Shown: piece after piece, positions 11,441 through 21,088 of the stretch | Position numbering within the stretch: position 1 is the first letter of the stretch | How the letters are laid out: each line of letters begins with the position of its first letter | The notes under the pieces: model-generated | The model's database searches: none | Seen by the model: only the letters and a program-made list of their open reading frames with translations | Told to the model about the DNA's origin: nothing | Translations under genes and position numbers: made by a program | Assembly: GCF_014648295.1 (NCBI RefSeq) | Contig: NZ_BMQV01000003.1 | Span: forward strand, 62,001-126,000 | Origin: Shewanella saliphila | Lineage (GTDB): Bacteria > Pseudomonadota > Gammaproteobacteria > Enterobacterales > Shewanellaceae | Length of the DNA: 64,000 nucleotides | Direction: 5' to 3'

Positions 11441-11498
11441 GTGGGCGCTTAAGACCTTATTCGCACTATGCGTTAGCTATTAATAAAAGAGAATTTGA

Positions 11499-12947
11499 AT
11501 GCCATTTTTAACCCAAGTAGAGCAAAGCTTATTACAAGATGGATTAACCTTAGACGGGCTACAAGGTTACTTAACGACCATTCATCAGCACAATATTGAT
11601 TTTTCAGACCTGTACTTTCAAGGTTGCCGCCATGAGTCGTGGGTATTAGAAGATGGCATTGTAAAAGAAGGCAGTTTTCATATTGAACGTGGTGTCGGTG
11701 TGCGTGCCATTACCGGCGAAAAAACCGGTTTTGCTTATGCAGATGAAATTACCCCAGCAGCATTAGATGCAGCAGCTAAAGCGGCGCGTGGCATTGCCAG
11801 TGCGGGCGAGCAACACAAAGTCCAGGCGTTTAAGCGTCAAGCTGCGCATAAACTGTATGACAGCGCCGACCCAATAGCGGCAATGGACGAAGTCAAAAAA
11901 ATCGACTTACTTAAGCAGGCTGATGCTTATATTCGCAGCCTCGACAGCCGTATTATTCAAGTTGTGGTCAGTTTATCAGGGGTGCACGAAGAGGTATTAA
12001 TTGCCGCCAGTGACGGAACATTAGCCGCCGACATTCGTCCATTAGTGCGTTTTAATTGCAGCGTTATTTTAGAAGACAACGGCAAGCGTGAACGCGGCAG
12101 TGCCGGTGGCGGTGGCCGTCATGACTACAGTGTATTTTTAGCCACTGATGATGCCGGTTTACCGCTAAGTTTTGAATTTGCCCGTGAAGCTGTGCGCCAG
12201 GCTCAAGTTAATGTTCATGCTATTGATGCACCGGCTGGCGAAATGCCTGTAGTGTTGGGTCGTGGTTGGCCTGGGGTGTTATTGCATGAAGCCGTAGGTC
12301 ATGGTTTAGAAGGTGACTTTAACCGTAAAGGCAGTAGTGCATTTAGCGGCAAAATTGGTCAACAAGTGGCATCAACCTTAGTGACCGTGGTAGACGACGG
12401 CACTATGGAGAATCGTCGTGGCTCGTTAAGTATTGATGATGAAGGGGTTGTGAGCCAAAAGACCACCCTAATTGAAGACGGTATTTTAAAAGGCTACATG
12501 CAAGACAAGCTCAATGCGCGTCTTATGGGCCAAGCCCCTACCGGTAATGGTCGTCGCGAATCATACGCTCATCTACCTATGCCGCGTATGACCAACACCT
12601 ATATGAATGCAGGCGAGTCTAATCCAGCCGACATTATTAAGTCAGTTAAAAAAGGCATTTACGCGCCTAACTTTGGTGGCGGTCAAGTCGATATCACTTC
12701 AGGTAAGTTTGTGTTCTCAGCTTCTGAAGCATATTTAATTGAAGATGGCGAAGTGACTCAAGCCATTAAAGGCGCCACCTTAATTGGTAACGGCCCAGAA
12801 GCCATGGGATTAATCTCAATGGTGGGTAATGATTTAGCACTAGATAAAGGTGTTGGTGTGTGTGGTAAAGACGGCCAAAGTGTGCCGGTTGGCGTGGGCC
12901 AACCCACATTAAAAATTGACCGTTTAACCGTAGGCGGCACAGCCTAA
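11499..12947 (+). CDS. tldD: Metalloprotease subunit TldD
   Basis: TldD is the zinc-metalloprotease half of the TldD/TldE heterodimer, which trims small peptides (microcin B17 precursor, CcdA in E. coli). The extended zinc motif HExxxH is seen as [15 protein letters not shown] near residue 261, with the metal-supporting glycine-rich C-terminal region [14 protein letters not shown] near 390. The 482 residues are normal length. Partner gene pmbA/tldE lies 11 kb downstream on the same strand (24298). It is the last gene of the rng-yhdP-nit-tldD run. Confidence 0.96.
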   Translation: MPFLTQVEQSLLQDGLTLDGLQGYLTTIHQHNIDFSDLYFQGCRHESWVLEDGIVKEGSFHIERGVGVRAITGEKTGFAYADEITPAALDAAAKAARGIASAGEQHKVQAFKRQAAHKLYDSADPIAAMDEVKKIDLLKQADAYIRSLDSRIIQVVVSLSGVHEEVLIAASDGTLAADIRPLVRFNCSVILEDNGKRERGSAGGGGRHDYSVFLATDDAGLPLSFEFAREAVRQAQVNVHAIDAPAGEMPVVLGRGWPGVLLHEAVGHGLEGDFNRKGSSAFSGKIGQQVASTLVTVVDDGTMENRRGSLSIDDEGVVSQKTTLIEDGILKGYMQDKLNARLMGQAPTGNGRRESYAHLPMPRMTNTYMNAGESNPADIIKSVKKGIYAPNFGGGQVDITSGKFVFSASEAYLIEDGEVTQAIKGATLIGNGPEAMGLISMVGNDLALDKGVGVCGKDGQSVPVGVGQPTLKIDRLTVGGTA

Positions 12948-12958
12948 TTAGTCGTTAT

Positions 12959-12999
12959 GATGGGTTTAATGTGAAACATAATCGCACATTAAACTCATC
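12959..12999. other. Long 15-bp stem-loop after tldD
   Basis: GATGGGTTTAATGTG (12959-12973) can pair with CACATTAAACTCATC (12985-12999), one G-U pair, with an 11-nt loop. There is no U-tract on either side, so this is not a textbook terminator. It could be a processing or stabilising 3' hairpin of the tldD transcript. A smaller imperfect palindrome (CTCAG ... CTGAG, about 13047-13063) lies before the next gene. Confidence 0.5.
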
Positions 13000-13124
13000 G
13001 CACAGTTTCACTTAGCATTAACGATCTTAAAAGTGTGTGCAGCGGATCTCAGTGATACGCTGAGAAAAAAATGGATACAGGGTATAATTCATTAAGAAAT
13101 AGAGCAAAAACTCTAGGGATGATT

Positions 13125-14570
13125 ATGATTTTAATGAATGTGATTAGACAATGCTTACTGCGCCCTGCACGTATGGCTGGTTGTATTACGCTATGTTTTA
13201 GTGCGTTAGCCTTTACCGGTTTAGCTTATGCAGAACCTTTTTCGTTTCCACAGGCGTGGCAACAATTACAGCAAGTGAGTGATCATCTGCAGGCAAAAAA
13301 CCAACACGTTAACCGTGCTAAAGCTGAAGAGCACGCTGGCGATGCATTAAACTATCCCTCGATTAATATTGCGGGCAGCTATACCCGACTAGAAAAACCG
13401 ATTGAATTAGACTTACAAGATTTAAACCCACTGGCCTCGCTTGATGCCAGTTCATTACCCAGTACGATAACAGAAGTGTTAGCCACCATCCCCAGTTCAA
13501 TGTATGTCACACCGTTTACTGAACAAGATGTGTTCCGGGCCAGCTTACAAGCCATGTGGCCAATATACACTGGAGGGCGGATCACGGCTGCACAAGGGAT
13601 TCATGCCGCACAAGTGTCAGAGTCAGAACAAGAGTTTGAATTAGCTAGCCGTGAGCTATTTTTACAATTAGTTGACCGTTATTATGCGGTGTCGGTAACG
13701 CACACCTTGGCTGATACCCAGCAGCAGTTGGTGAACTCGTTAAGCCTACATGTGTCGCATGCTGAAAAGCTCGAGCAACAAGGGCAAATTGCCAAAGTTG
13801 AACGCTTAAATGCGCAGGTGGCTCTTGAAAATGCCAAAGTCGATTTCGGTAAGGCTAAGCGCCAATATGAAATGGCTGAAATCGCCCTTGCGCGGATGCT
13901 GCATGTGCCAACAGTCAGCCCAGACACCCCATTATTTGTACTCAAGCAACAACCTTCCTTGTCGCGTTTGAGTCAGCTCACCTTAACCCAACACCCCGCA
14001 CTAAAACTGCTTGAGGCAAAAGAAACCCAAGCCAATGGCTTAGTTGATTTAGAAAAAGGCGGCTATTTTCCAACAGTGTATTTATACGGTAATTACACCC
14101 TGTATGAAGACGACAGTTTATTTGCACAAATGGAACCCGACTGGATGGTGGGCGTAGGCGTGAGCATTCCGCTAATAAGCCGTGACGGTCGCAGTGGTAA
14201 AGTGTTAGCGGCCAAAAGTGCCTTATTACAAGCGCGATATACCAAGGCGCAAACGAAACAAGATTTAAGCTTATTGATTGATCAAAGTTATCGGCAAATG
14301 CTGCAAGCTCAAGAAGAAGTTGAAGCACTGAACGCTTCACTGGCGCTTGCCTCTGAAAACCTGCGCTTACGCGAATTAGCCTTTAACCAAGGCTTATCGA
14401 CCTCCATTGAGCGCGTCGATGCTGAATTGAATTTAACCGCCGTTAAAACCAAACAATTAGGGGCTAAATATCGTTATATGCAAGCGTATGCCAAAGTGAT
14501 GGCGGTGAGTGGTCAGGTCGACGAATATATTAATAGAATTGAAATTCAGGGAGCTTCACATGCGAACTAA
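13125..14570 (+). CDS. TolC-family outer-membrane efflux protein
   Basis: Outer-membrane channel component of a tripartite exporter. After a signal peptide (hydrophobic stretch GCITLCFSALAFTGLAYA, cleavage likely before EPFSF) the protein has two repeated alpha-helical halves typical of TolC: QASLQAMWPIYTGGRITAAQ near the first half and WMVGVGVSIPLISRDGRSGKV in the second. An upstream in-frame ATG at 13071 is also possible. I prefer 13125 because AGGG at 13115-13118 is correctly spaced and gives a normal-length signal peptide. It overlaps the downstream HlyD-like gene by 11 bases, so all four exporter genes probably form one operon. Confidence 0.88.
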   Translation: MILMNVIRQCLLRPARMAGCITLCFSALAFTGLAYAEPFSFPQAWQQLQQVSDHLQAKNQHVNRAKAEEHAGDALNYPSINIAGSYTRLEKPIELDLQDLNPLASLDASSLPSTITEVLATIPSSMYVTPFTEQDVFRASLQAMWPIYTGGRITAAQGIHAAQVSESEQEFELASRELFLQLVDRYYAVSVTHTLADTQQQLVNSLSLHVSHAEKLEQQGQIAKVERLNAQVALENAKVDFGKAKRQYEMAEIALARMLHVPTVSPDTPLFVLKQQPSLSRLSQLTLTQHPALKLLEAKETQANGLVDLEKGGYFPTVYLYGNYTLYEDDSLFAQMEPDWMVGVGVSIPLISRDGRSGKVLAAKSALLQARYTKAQTKQDLSLLIDQSYRQMLQAQEEVEALNASLALASENLRLRELAFNQGLSTSIERVDAELNLTAVKTKQLGAKYRYMQAYAKVMAVSGQVDEYINRIEIQGASHAN

Positions 14571-15546
14571 CAGAGTTATCGCAGTATTCGCATTGCTGCT
14601 GTTATTGTTATTACTGGGCTATGGCGTCATGTTGGCGTTTACGCCTAAGCCAACTGTGTTACAGGGGCAAATTGAAGCGCGAGAATATAATATCTCCTCT
14701 AAAGTACCTGGTCGAGTAGAGCAAGTGTTAGTGCGTAAAGGTGATAAGGTCGCTCAAGGCGATATTTTATTTTCCATTAGTAGCCCAGAGTTAGATGCCA
14801 AATTAATGCAAGCCCAGGGTGGGTTAGATGCCGCCACCGCTCAACAACAGCAAGCCAATAATGGCGCAAGACAACAAGAAGTGACCGCAGCACAAGAGCA
14901 ATGGCGCAAAGCAAAAGCGGCCACTGAGTTACGGATTAAAACTTATCAGCGAGTTGAAAACTTGTTCGAAGAAGGTGTTGTCGCACGGCAACAGCGTGAT
15001 GAAGCCTACACCCAATGGCAAGCTGCTAAATATACCGAACAAGCCGCTTATGCCATGTACCAAATGGCACAAGAAGGCGCTCGTAGTGAAACCAAAGCTG
15101 CAGCAGCAGGGCAAACTCGCATGGCCGAAGGGGCAGTAAAAGAAGTCAATGCCATTTTAGCCGACAGCCAAATGCGCTCACCTAAACAAGCTGAAGTCAG
15201 TGACGTATTACTGCAAGCGGGTGAGCTCGCACCCAGCGGTTTTCCTGTGGTGAGTATTATCGATATGAATGATGTGTGGGCGGTCATGCAGGTGCGCGAA
15301 GATCAATTGAGCCAATTTAAACAAGGGCAAACTTTAGCTTTAGAGATCCCGGCATTACAACAACAGGTAGAGTTTGAAGTGTCGCACATCAGTGTGATGG
15401 GTAACTTTGCCACTTGGCGCTCCACCGAAAGCGGTCACGATTTTGACATGCGCACCTTCGAAGTCGAGTTAACGCCAAAGCAGCCCATTGCTGACTTACG
15501 CGTGGGGATGTCGGTATTGTTTCGTGTCGACACGCTTACACAATAA
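14560..15546 (+). CDS. HlyD-family periplasmic adaptor (membrane fusion protein)
   Basis: Links the inner-membrane exporter to the TolC-like channel. It has one N-terminal transmembrane helix (AVFALLLLLLLLGYGVMLAF), a lipoyl half-motif (GRVEQVLVRKGDKVAQGDILFSI), a long alpha-helical hairpin rich in Gln and Ala, then the second lipoyl half and beta-barrel (SDVLLQAGELAPSGFPVVSII). The chosen ATG at 14560 is preceded by AGGGAG at 14548-14553. A longer frame from 14509 lacks such a site and would overlap the upstream gene further. The arrangement resembles E. coli YhiI of the yhiI-rbbA-yhhJ locus. Confidence 0.88.
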   Translation: MRTNRVIAVFALLLLLLLLGYGVMLAFTPKPTVLQGQIEAREYNISSKVPGRVEQVLVRKGDKVAQGDILFSISSPELDAKLMQAQGGLDAATAQQQQANNGARQQEVTAAQEQWRKAKAATELRIKTYQRVENLFEEGVVARQQRDEAYTQWQAAKYTEQAAYAMYQMAQEGARSETKAAAAGQTRMAEGAVKEVNAILADSQMRSPKQAEVSDVLLQAGELAPSGFPVVSIIDMNDVWAVMQVREDQLSQFKQGQTLALEIPALQQQVEFEVSHISVMGNFATWRSTESGHDFDMRTFEVELTPKQPIADLRVGMSVLFRVDTLTQ

Positions 15547-15564
15547 GCTAGGGTAAAAAGCTTA

Positions 15565-16737
15565 ATGATGACAGAATTATTTAAGCGAGAATTCAATGCT
15601 CTGTGGCACTCGCCATGGCAGTTGGCCCTGATAAGCTATATTCCACTCATTGGTGTACTGGCATTATGGTGGTTGTTCAGCGCAGGTTTACCACGGCAAC
15701 TCCCTGTTGCGGTTGTTGATGTCGACAACAGTCAAATTAGCCGTATGTTAACTCGCCAGCTGGCTGCTAACGCTGTGATTGCGCCACAATCCTATGCCAA
15801 TGAAGCTCAAGCCATAGAGGCAATGCGCCAAACTCAAGTTTATGCCATGGTGGTGTTACCTTATCAGCTAAAAAAAGATCTGCTGACGGGTCAACAGCCC
15901 ACTATTGATATTCGCTATAACAGTCAGTTTTTGCTGGTGGGTAAATTGCTGTCGAGCCAGTTACAGTTGAGCCTGGCAGAAGGACTGACCCAAGTAGGCC
16001 AGCAGCGCTTGTTACTTAATGGCGCTAACAAAGCCACCGTCGATGTTAGTTTGAGCCCCATAACCAATCAAACCACGGCATTATTTAATCGTAATAACAA
16101 TTATGTCGGCTTTTTAGTGCCGCCCATTTTGATTGCATTGTGGCAATTATTATCGATGTTGGTGTTTATTAATAGCCTCAATCAAGAGTTGGTCCTATAC
16201 CAAAATCGCTATTATTTTCCTAAACAAATCTGGGCATTAATCGCTACTAAGATTCTGTTTTATAGCCCTATTATGTTACTGCATGGCGGGTTCATCTTAT
16301 TGTGGTTATATCATTACTTAGGGTTACCTGCCGCAGGCGCATTGGTTGACTTAATGTTAGCGCAGTTAGCAATGTTAATGGCGCTGTGGTTAATGGTATT
16401 GGTGATATTTACAGGAATGCGTGACAGTGCTCGTAGCGTGAGCTTTTGCACCGCATTATTTGCCCCAGCGTTTGCATTTATGGGCATTACTTTCCCGGTG
16501 AATGATATGCCTTTACTCGCCCAATGGTGGCGCTTAATCATGCCGTCGAGTCATTATATAGATTCTCACGTGAGCGTGATTAGTTATGGGGTCGAATTAC
16601 CTCATGTATTGGGGCAAATCAGTGGTTATTGGGGCTTTTTATTGTTGTTGCCTTTCATTGTGTTTTTCGCCAATAAAGCCAAAGATGTCCCAAAGATTGA
16701 TTTAACCTCAAATGATGTTAATCAGGAGCTCAGTTAA
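15565..16737 (+). CDS. ABC-2 type permease (YhhJ-like), first of two
   Basis: Inner-membrane exporter subunit of the ABC-2 fold. It has one N-terminal transmembrane helix (residues ~18-38), an extended periplasmic domain of ~130 residues containing LPVAVVDVDNSQISRMLTRQL, then about five C-terminal helices. The motif near GFLVPPILIALWQLLSMLVF and the amphipathic turn FMGITFPVNDMPLLAQWWR are typical of ABC-2 permeases such as YhhJ and YbhR. It ends on the start codon of the second permease (ATGA overlap). No ATP-binding subunit is encoded next to it. Substrate is unknown. Confidence 0.85.
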   Translation: MMTELFKREFNALWHSPWQLALISYIPLIGVLALWWLFSAGLPRQLPVAVVDVDNSQISRMLTRQLAANAVIAPQSYANEAQAIEAMRQTQVYAMVVLPYQLKKDLLTGQQPTIDIRYNSQFLLVGKLLSSQLQLSLAEGLTQVGQQRLLLNGANKATVDVSLSPITNQTTALFNRNNNYVGFLVPPILIALWQLLSMLVFINSLNQELVLYQNRYYFPKQIWALIATKILFYSPIMLLHGGFILLWLYHYLGLPAAGALVDLMLAQLAMLMALWLMVLVIFTGMRDSARSVSFCTALFAPAFAFMGITFPVNDMPLLAQWWRLIMPSSHYIDSHVSVISYGVELPHVLGQISGYWGFLLLLPFIVFFANKAKDVPKIDLTSNDVNQELS

Positions 16738-17885
16738 TGAACCTCTGGCAGTTAATGCTTGCTGAGTTTAAGGCTATTTTTGCCGACAAGGCGATTATGG
16801 TGACCCTATTTGGCGGCGTGTTGTTTTATTCGGTATTGTATCCATTGCCGTATTTAAACCAGGTGCCTACCGAGCAACAAGTGGTTGTGGTTGATCATGA
16901 CAACTCATCGCTGAGCCGTTTAGTGACTCGCCATGCCGATGCCAGTGCCAAAGTTCATATTTTAGCCAACCTTGCCAGCATTGATGAAGCTGAAACCTGG
17001 ATAAGCGAGGGTAAGGCTCATGGTTTATTGGTGATCCCAGCCAATTTTAGACGTGATTTATTGCTAGGTAAGGGCGCAACGTTAAGCTATGGCGGCGATG
17101 CCAGTTACTTTTTAATTTATTCAGCAGTAGCAGAAGGGCTAGTGGCTGCGGGTTTAGATGCCAGTAAACAAGTGCAACTTATCGGTTTACTGGCCCGTGG
17201 GCAAAACCCGCAATTGGCTCAGCAAAGTGTTAACTCAATTAATATCAACTCAGTACCTGCATTTAACCCGAGCTTGGGTTACACACCCTATGTGATCCCC
17301 GGTCTATTTTTACTGATATTGCATCAAACGTTATTAATTGGCACTGGGATTTTAGGCGCAGGCCAATGGCGAAGACCAGGATATTGGCAGCATGTGAGCC
17401 CCGGCGTATTGGTGTTTGCCCGTTTAAGTGTATTTTTACTGATTTATAGTGTGTTCAGTAGTTTTTATTTGGGGTACTGCTTTTATTGGTATCAGGTCAG
17501 TGTTGCAGCAACCATTATTGAAGTGGGCTTATTTATGCTGCCATTTTTATTAGCCACATGTGCGTTGGGGATTGTGTTTAGTAGTTTATTTGCTCGGCGC
17601 GACTTATCAACTCAGGTGTACTTATTAATGTCGATGCCGGTGTTATTTGTGTCGGGATTTGTATGGCCCATTGCCTTAATCCCTGAACCTTTAGTGATGA
17701 TATCGCAGATCATTCCTGCTGTACCCGCCATTATGGGAATGCTAGAACTCAATCAACTTGGTGCGGGTTGGTTAGCGGTTATGCCTAAATGGCTGCAGCT
17801 TTGGGGATTATTTGCGGTGTTTGCGTGTATTGCCATCATGAGGGTCGCCGCGAGACAAAAACAGGCTAAAGCGATGTTAAGTTAA
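16737..17885 (+). CDS. ABC-2 type permease (YhhJ-like), second of two
   Basis: Paralogue of the preceding gene with the same plan: N-terminal helix (~residues 20-38), periplasmic domain with QVVVVDHDNSSLSRLVTRHA, and five or six C-terminal helices ending in the FVSGFVWPIALIPEPLVMISQ turn. The two permeases probably form a heterodimer as in YbhS/YbhR. The ATPase that would power them is absent from the operon; it may be encoded elsewhere. Last gene of the TolC-HlyD-permease-permease operon. Confidence 0.85.
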   Translation: MNLWQLMLAEFKAIFADKAIMVTLFGGVLFYSVLYPLPYLNQVPTEQQVVVVDHDNSSLSRLVTRHADASAKVHILANLASIDEAETWISEGKAHGLLVIPANFRRDLLLGKGATLSYGGDASYFLIYSAVAEGLVAAGLDASKQVQLIGLLARGQNPQLAQQSVNSININSVPAFNPSLGYTPYVIPGLFLLILHQTLLIGTGILGAGQWRRPGYWQHVSPGVLVFARLSVFLLIYSVFSSFYLGYCFYWYQVSVAATIIEVGLFMLPFLLATCALGIVFSSLFARRDLSTQVYLLMSMPVLFVSGFVWPIALIPEPLVMISQIIPAVPAIMGMLELNQLGAGWLAVMPKWLQLWGLFAVFACIAIMRVAARQKQAKAMLS

Positions 17886-17923
17886 ACGCCGATCACATTC
17901 AACATAGCTAAGTGTTGCCGAAG

Positions 17924-17957
17924 TAAAAAGACAGGCATCGCAATGATTGGCCTGTCT
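17924..17957 (-). terminator. Terminator of the minus-strand TPR gene, probably bidirectional
   Basis: AGACAGGC (17929-17936) pairs with GCCTGTCT (17950-17957). On the minus strand the stem is followed by TTTTT. It lies between the ends of the convergent permease gene and the TPR gene, so it may serve both. Confidence 0.7.
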
Positions 17958-18037
17958 ATCGCATCACACTCACTTAGATGTGACTATTTATCACTAACTG
18001 AACGAAGCAAACCTTTACGGTTCCTAGGTCTCGCTAA

Positions 18038-18550
18038 TTATAAGGTGCCAGTTTGTGCAGTGTTTAATGCGGCTTCTAAACGTTCTAGGTTATGCTTGTA
18101 GATACTGCTGTTATCTACTTTAGCTGCGCGTTTAAAGTCAGCGAGGGCACCCAAGTTATCGTGGTTCATTAATTTCATTACGCCACGGTTGTTGTAAGCG
18201 TAAGCACGAACAGACATAGATGGAACAGCCACTAAAGAACGTGCGCTTTTTACTGCGGCACTGCATGCTTTTTGTGCTTTTTCCATGTCAGACATTTGTA
18301 CGTAACCGGCGCATAAATTCACATTGCGTGAGTAGTCATCCACGGTGTATTTACTTGCTGCTAAAGTTGCGTTTAAGCCTTCTTCTACATGGCCGGTTTG
18401 CAATGCATCTACGCCTGGCACATCTTCAACAAGTACCATTTTGTATGCATTGCTACTGATTTGTTGACCTTGGTTGTCGGCCATAACGCTTGCTGATGCG
18501 GTCAGTAATAATGTGGCACTGATTAGGCCTGTAATGATGTTCTTGTTCAT
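18038..18550 (-). CDS. Small secreted tetratricopeptide-repeat protein
   Basis: A 170-residue exported protein with a clear signal peptide (MNKNIITGLISATLLLTASASVMA, cut before DNQGQQ). The mature part has helical repeats of TPR type: residues ~85-110 (LCAGYVQMSDMEKAQKACSAAV) and ~118-145 (AYAYNNRGVMKLMNHDNLGALADF). Two Cys (C81, C96 region) may form a disulfide. Periplasmic protein-protein interaction is likely; the specific partner is unknown. It stands alone between a convergent exporter operon and a 617-bp gene-poor stretch. Confidence 0.75.
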   Translation of the reverse strand: MNKNIITGLISATLLLTASASVMADNQGQQISSNAYKMVLVEDVPGVDALQTGHVEEGLNATLAASKYTVDDYSRNVNLCAGYVQMSDMEKAQKACSAAVKSARSLVAVPSMSVRAYAYNNRGVMKLMNHDNLGALADFKRAAKVDNSSIYKHNLERLEAALNTAQTGTL

Positions 18551-19167
18551 GATGTTGCTCCTCTAAAATGTCGTAGCGCCGCGCTACAGTTGAACTTTAG
18601 TGAAAAGGCATACAGGCGACAAACGATAAAAAACGCATTAATAGATTAAAATTATTCATCTATACATAAAGAGGTACTGGGCGAAGGGTTACCGATGTGA
18701 GCGTGCACTGTGTAAAGTGCGATTCCTAGATAATAGTCAAAAAACGTTGAAAAGATGACAGGTCATTGCTTTTAAAAAGTAATTTATAACAATTTCTTAG
18801 GTGATTTTTTCCAAAAACTACCCTGTAAAAGCAAAGTGAGATAGCATAAAAAAAGACGCAAAGTGGAGATGACATAAGCTCACTAAGCGCAGATTGATTA
18901 AGGATAACAATGAATACACTTCAACACGGTAAATTGCTTGGCTATAGTTTTGTGACTTGGCTGAGTTTTTAGTTGATTGGGTATACAAAGACTTAGGCAT
19001 CAATTTTGTTTTTTCATACAGGTATTTAAGCTTTTTTTACTTCTCATTTTGGCTTCAATTCCCGTATATAGCCTGGCGAATGGAAAAGGCAGAAGGCCGT
19101 CGCTAACATCTCAAGTGTGGCGCAAAAAGTCTGTTAGCATTACCGGTTAGTTCGGTATCTACGTGAG
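18551..19167. other. 617-bp stretch without a convincing gene
   Basis: Holds the upstream region of the TPR gene and the 3' side of the LysR gene. The only frame of note (18818-19003, minus) has no ribosome binding site and no recognisable composition. A short perfect inverted repeat (TACCG, 7-nt spacer, CGGTA; 19141-19157) lies just past the LysR stop and may be a weak 3' hairpin. Nothing else was recognised. Confidence 0.6.
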
Positions 19168-20058
19168 TTAATGGCTTTCATCGTGAAAGCTTTTAAGGAT
19201 CCAATCGATAAGCAGTTGTACTTCTGGGCGCTGCTGTTCGTTGGTGTGACGCACAAGGTAATAACGGTCGTGGCTGAACAGAGGGTGGCTAAATAGCGGA
19301 ATAAGGGTTTTATTGTCAAACCATGCTTGGCTGATGGGCAAGGGGATTAATGCTACGCCCAGGCCTTGTTCTGCCGCGCGGGCAACGCTAAACATGCTGT
19401 CTAATTGGATGATTTGCTTAGGTTGAAAACCATCAAACCCGACGCTTTCTGCCCATTGATGCCAAGCGTATGGTCTGGCTTTATGCAGTATTAACGGTAC
19501 TTTAGTTAACGCGTTAAACCCCTGTGACGCTAACTCGCTATGAATTTGTGGGTTACATGCGGGTATATAGGTGATGGGGAATAAATCATAAATATCGTCA
19601 GTAGTTTGTTGTTTACCTGACAACATAATAGAGACGTCGGTGTGCTTAATGGCATCGGTGCGCGACTTTATGGTTTCAAGCTTGAGGTTGATATTAGGGT
19701 ATTTAGATGACCAGCCAATCAGTTTAGGCATAAACAGTTCGCTGGCAAAAAATTCTGGCATCGAAATACTGACCTCGAGCATCCGGTCTGATTGGTTGAA
19801 TTCGCTGACGGTATTGACCAATTGTTGCATTACCGGCTCAATGGCCTGGTAAAAACGCGATCCCACTTCTGTTAGGGCTATTGAACGAGTTTGACGAATA
19901 AACAATTGCTGATTGAGAGTTTCTTCTAGCTGCTTAATTTGGTGGCTAACCGCAGACGGCGTAAGGTACAGCTTTTTAGCTGTTTCTTTAAAGCTTAAGC
20001 ATTCAGCAGCAACGCAAAAACAACGTAGGCCGCGCATAGAGGTATGTAAAGGGATCAT
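19168..20058 (-). CDS. LysR-family transcriptional regulator (GcvA-like)
   Basis: A 296-residue LTTR. The N-terminal winged HTH is plain: LRCFCVAAECLSFKETAKKLYLTPSAVSHQIKQLE at ~10-44, followed by the linker helix. The C-terminal periplasmic-binding-like effector domain includes AARAAEQGLGVALIPL-type sequence (VARAAEQGLGVALIPLP near 232). The MRGLRCFCVAA opening and TPSAVSHQIKQLE are closest to the GcvA/AmpR branch. The ATG at 20058 has GAGA six to seven bases upstream. It is a single-gene unit with no divergently transcribed neighbour, so the usual LysR target clue is missing. Confidence 0.9.
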   Translation of the reverse strand: MIPLHTSMRGLRCFCVAAECLSFKETAKKLYLTPSAVSHQIKQLEETLNQQLFIRQTRSIALTEVGSRFYQAIEPVMQQLVNTVSEFNQSDRMLEVSISMPEFFASELFMPKLIGWSSKYPNINLKLETIKSRTDAIKHTDVSIMLSGKQQTTDDIYDLFPITYIPACNPQIHSELASQGFNALTKVPLILHKARPYAWHQWAESVGFDGFQPKQIIQLDSMFSVARAAEQGLGVALIPLPISQAWFDNKTLIPLFSHPLFSHDRYYLVRHTNEQQRPEVQLLIDWILKSFHDESH

Positions 20059-20473
20059 TTAATTCTCAACAACAAAGCTATTTGTATCATTCTTACGAGT
20101 AACATGGCTGCATAATTAATATTGCAGCACAATTCACATCATTACATCAGTATTACGGATTATATACGAATAACAATCATGCATGAGTGGTTATCTATAG
20201 TGCAGGTTACTCGGTTACTTGTAACAAGGGTTCTATTAATTAATGACACTAAGATGACTTCACTCAAGTTACTTTGTATACAAAGGTAGCTTATAAAAAT
20301 ATAACAGCAGCAAAGATTAGACCACACTATAAAATCATATAAAAACATAATCTTGCAATGTAAGTTATGAGCGAGGTGAATCGTATTAGTGCTTTATTGA
20401 AAACCATGCGCACCATAGGTGTGCAATTGTCCAAAGCAAAGTAAGCAGGGCTAGCGCTTAATGGGTTTATCAA
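20059..20473. other. 415-bp A+T-rich intergenic region with palindromes
   Basis: Contains the LysR promoter side and the 3' side of the small lipoprotein gene. Two short palindromes stand out: GTTAC-TT-GTAAC at 20214-20225 and the perfect 14-mer CTTTGTATACAAAG at 20272-20285. Either could be a regulator site. The 62-codon frame at 20160-20348 (minus) has an unusual Cys/Ile-rich composition and no support. Confidence 0.5.
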
Positions 20474-20875
20474 TTAGAAATAAAGTGTTTCTTTCTGCTC
20501 GCCATCAATAAAGATGTCACACTTGTCAGCAGTGCTGTTTTTTGTTGATTGAACAATACTGGCCACAACACCAAAAGCACCGCCTTGATCACCTAAAACA
20601 GAACCAAAATAGCAATCGCCTTTAACAGCCATACCATTTAACTTAGCGTTAAGGTGTTGGGTTGGGGTCATTGGCGGGAATCGACCTTGCATGATTGCGT
20701 CGCCATTGGCGATTAGTTGCAGTTTGTTTTTTTCTTTGTCGTATATGCCACCAAATACAATCGTTTGGTCATTGACTACCACAGTCTTATTTTGTGCCAC
20801 GATAGGTGGCTTTGCAGCACAAGCGCTTAGTAGCACGCCTGCGGTTAAAGTAGAAAGTACATAAAGTTTGCGCAT
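20474..20875 (-). CDS. Small predicted lipoprotein of unknown function
   Basis: A 133-residue protein with a lipoprotein signal peptide: MRKLYVLSTLTAGVLLSACAAKPP, lipobox LSAC with the lipidated Cys at residue 19. The mature domain is beta-rich with two further Cys (in GDCYFGSVLG and DKCDIFIDG), which could form a disulfide. No family was recognised. It is monocistronic, with an A+T-rich upstream region. Confidence 0.75.
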   Translation of the reverse strand: MRKLYVLSTLTAGVLLSACAAKPPIVAQNKTVVVNDQTIVFGGIYDKEKNKLQLIANGDAIMQGRFPPMTPTQHLNAKLNGMAVKGDCYFGSVLGDQGGAFGVVASIVQSTKNSTADKCDIFIDGEQKETLYF

Positions 20876-21040
20876 TATTGTTCCTTAGTATGCGTCGAGA
20901 AACGTTTACCTGTTTCTCGGATAAATAAACTAGCCCTGTTTATCATTGGGTTACGCAGATGATAGATTGAAATACTCAGCAAAAGGTTTACGGTATTCTC
21001 GTTGCCATTGTAACAACTTATCAACAAATTCCAATCACAA

Positions 21041-21068
21041 AAAAGCCTGCGTATTCAGCAGGCTTTTA
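21041..21068 (-). terminator. Terminator of the Ig-like lipoprotein gene
   Basis: AGCCTGC (21044-21050) pairs with GCAGGCT (21058-21064), with T-rich tracts on both strands. It lies 25 bases after the stop of the minus-strand gene ending at 21089. Confidence 0.8.
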
Positions 21069-21088
21069 TTTATGGTAATGATGATGAG

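Noticed and set aside
18818..19003. 61-codon minus-strand frame
   Set aside because: No ribosome binding site, no recognisable composition, and it lies in a gene-poor A+T-rich gap.
20160..20348. 62-codon minus-strand frame
   Set aside because: Cys/Ile-rich random-looking translation, no start signal, and it is overlapped by palindromic intergenic sequence.
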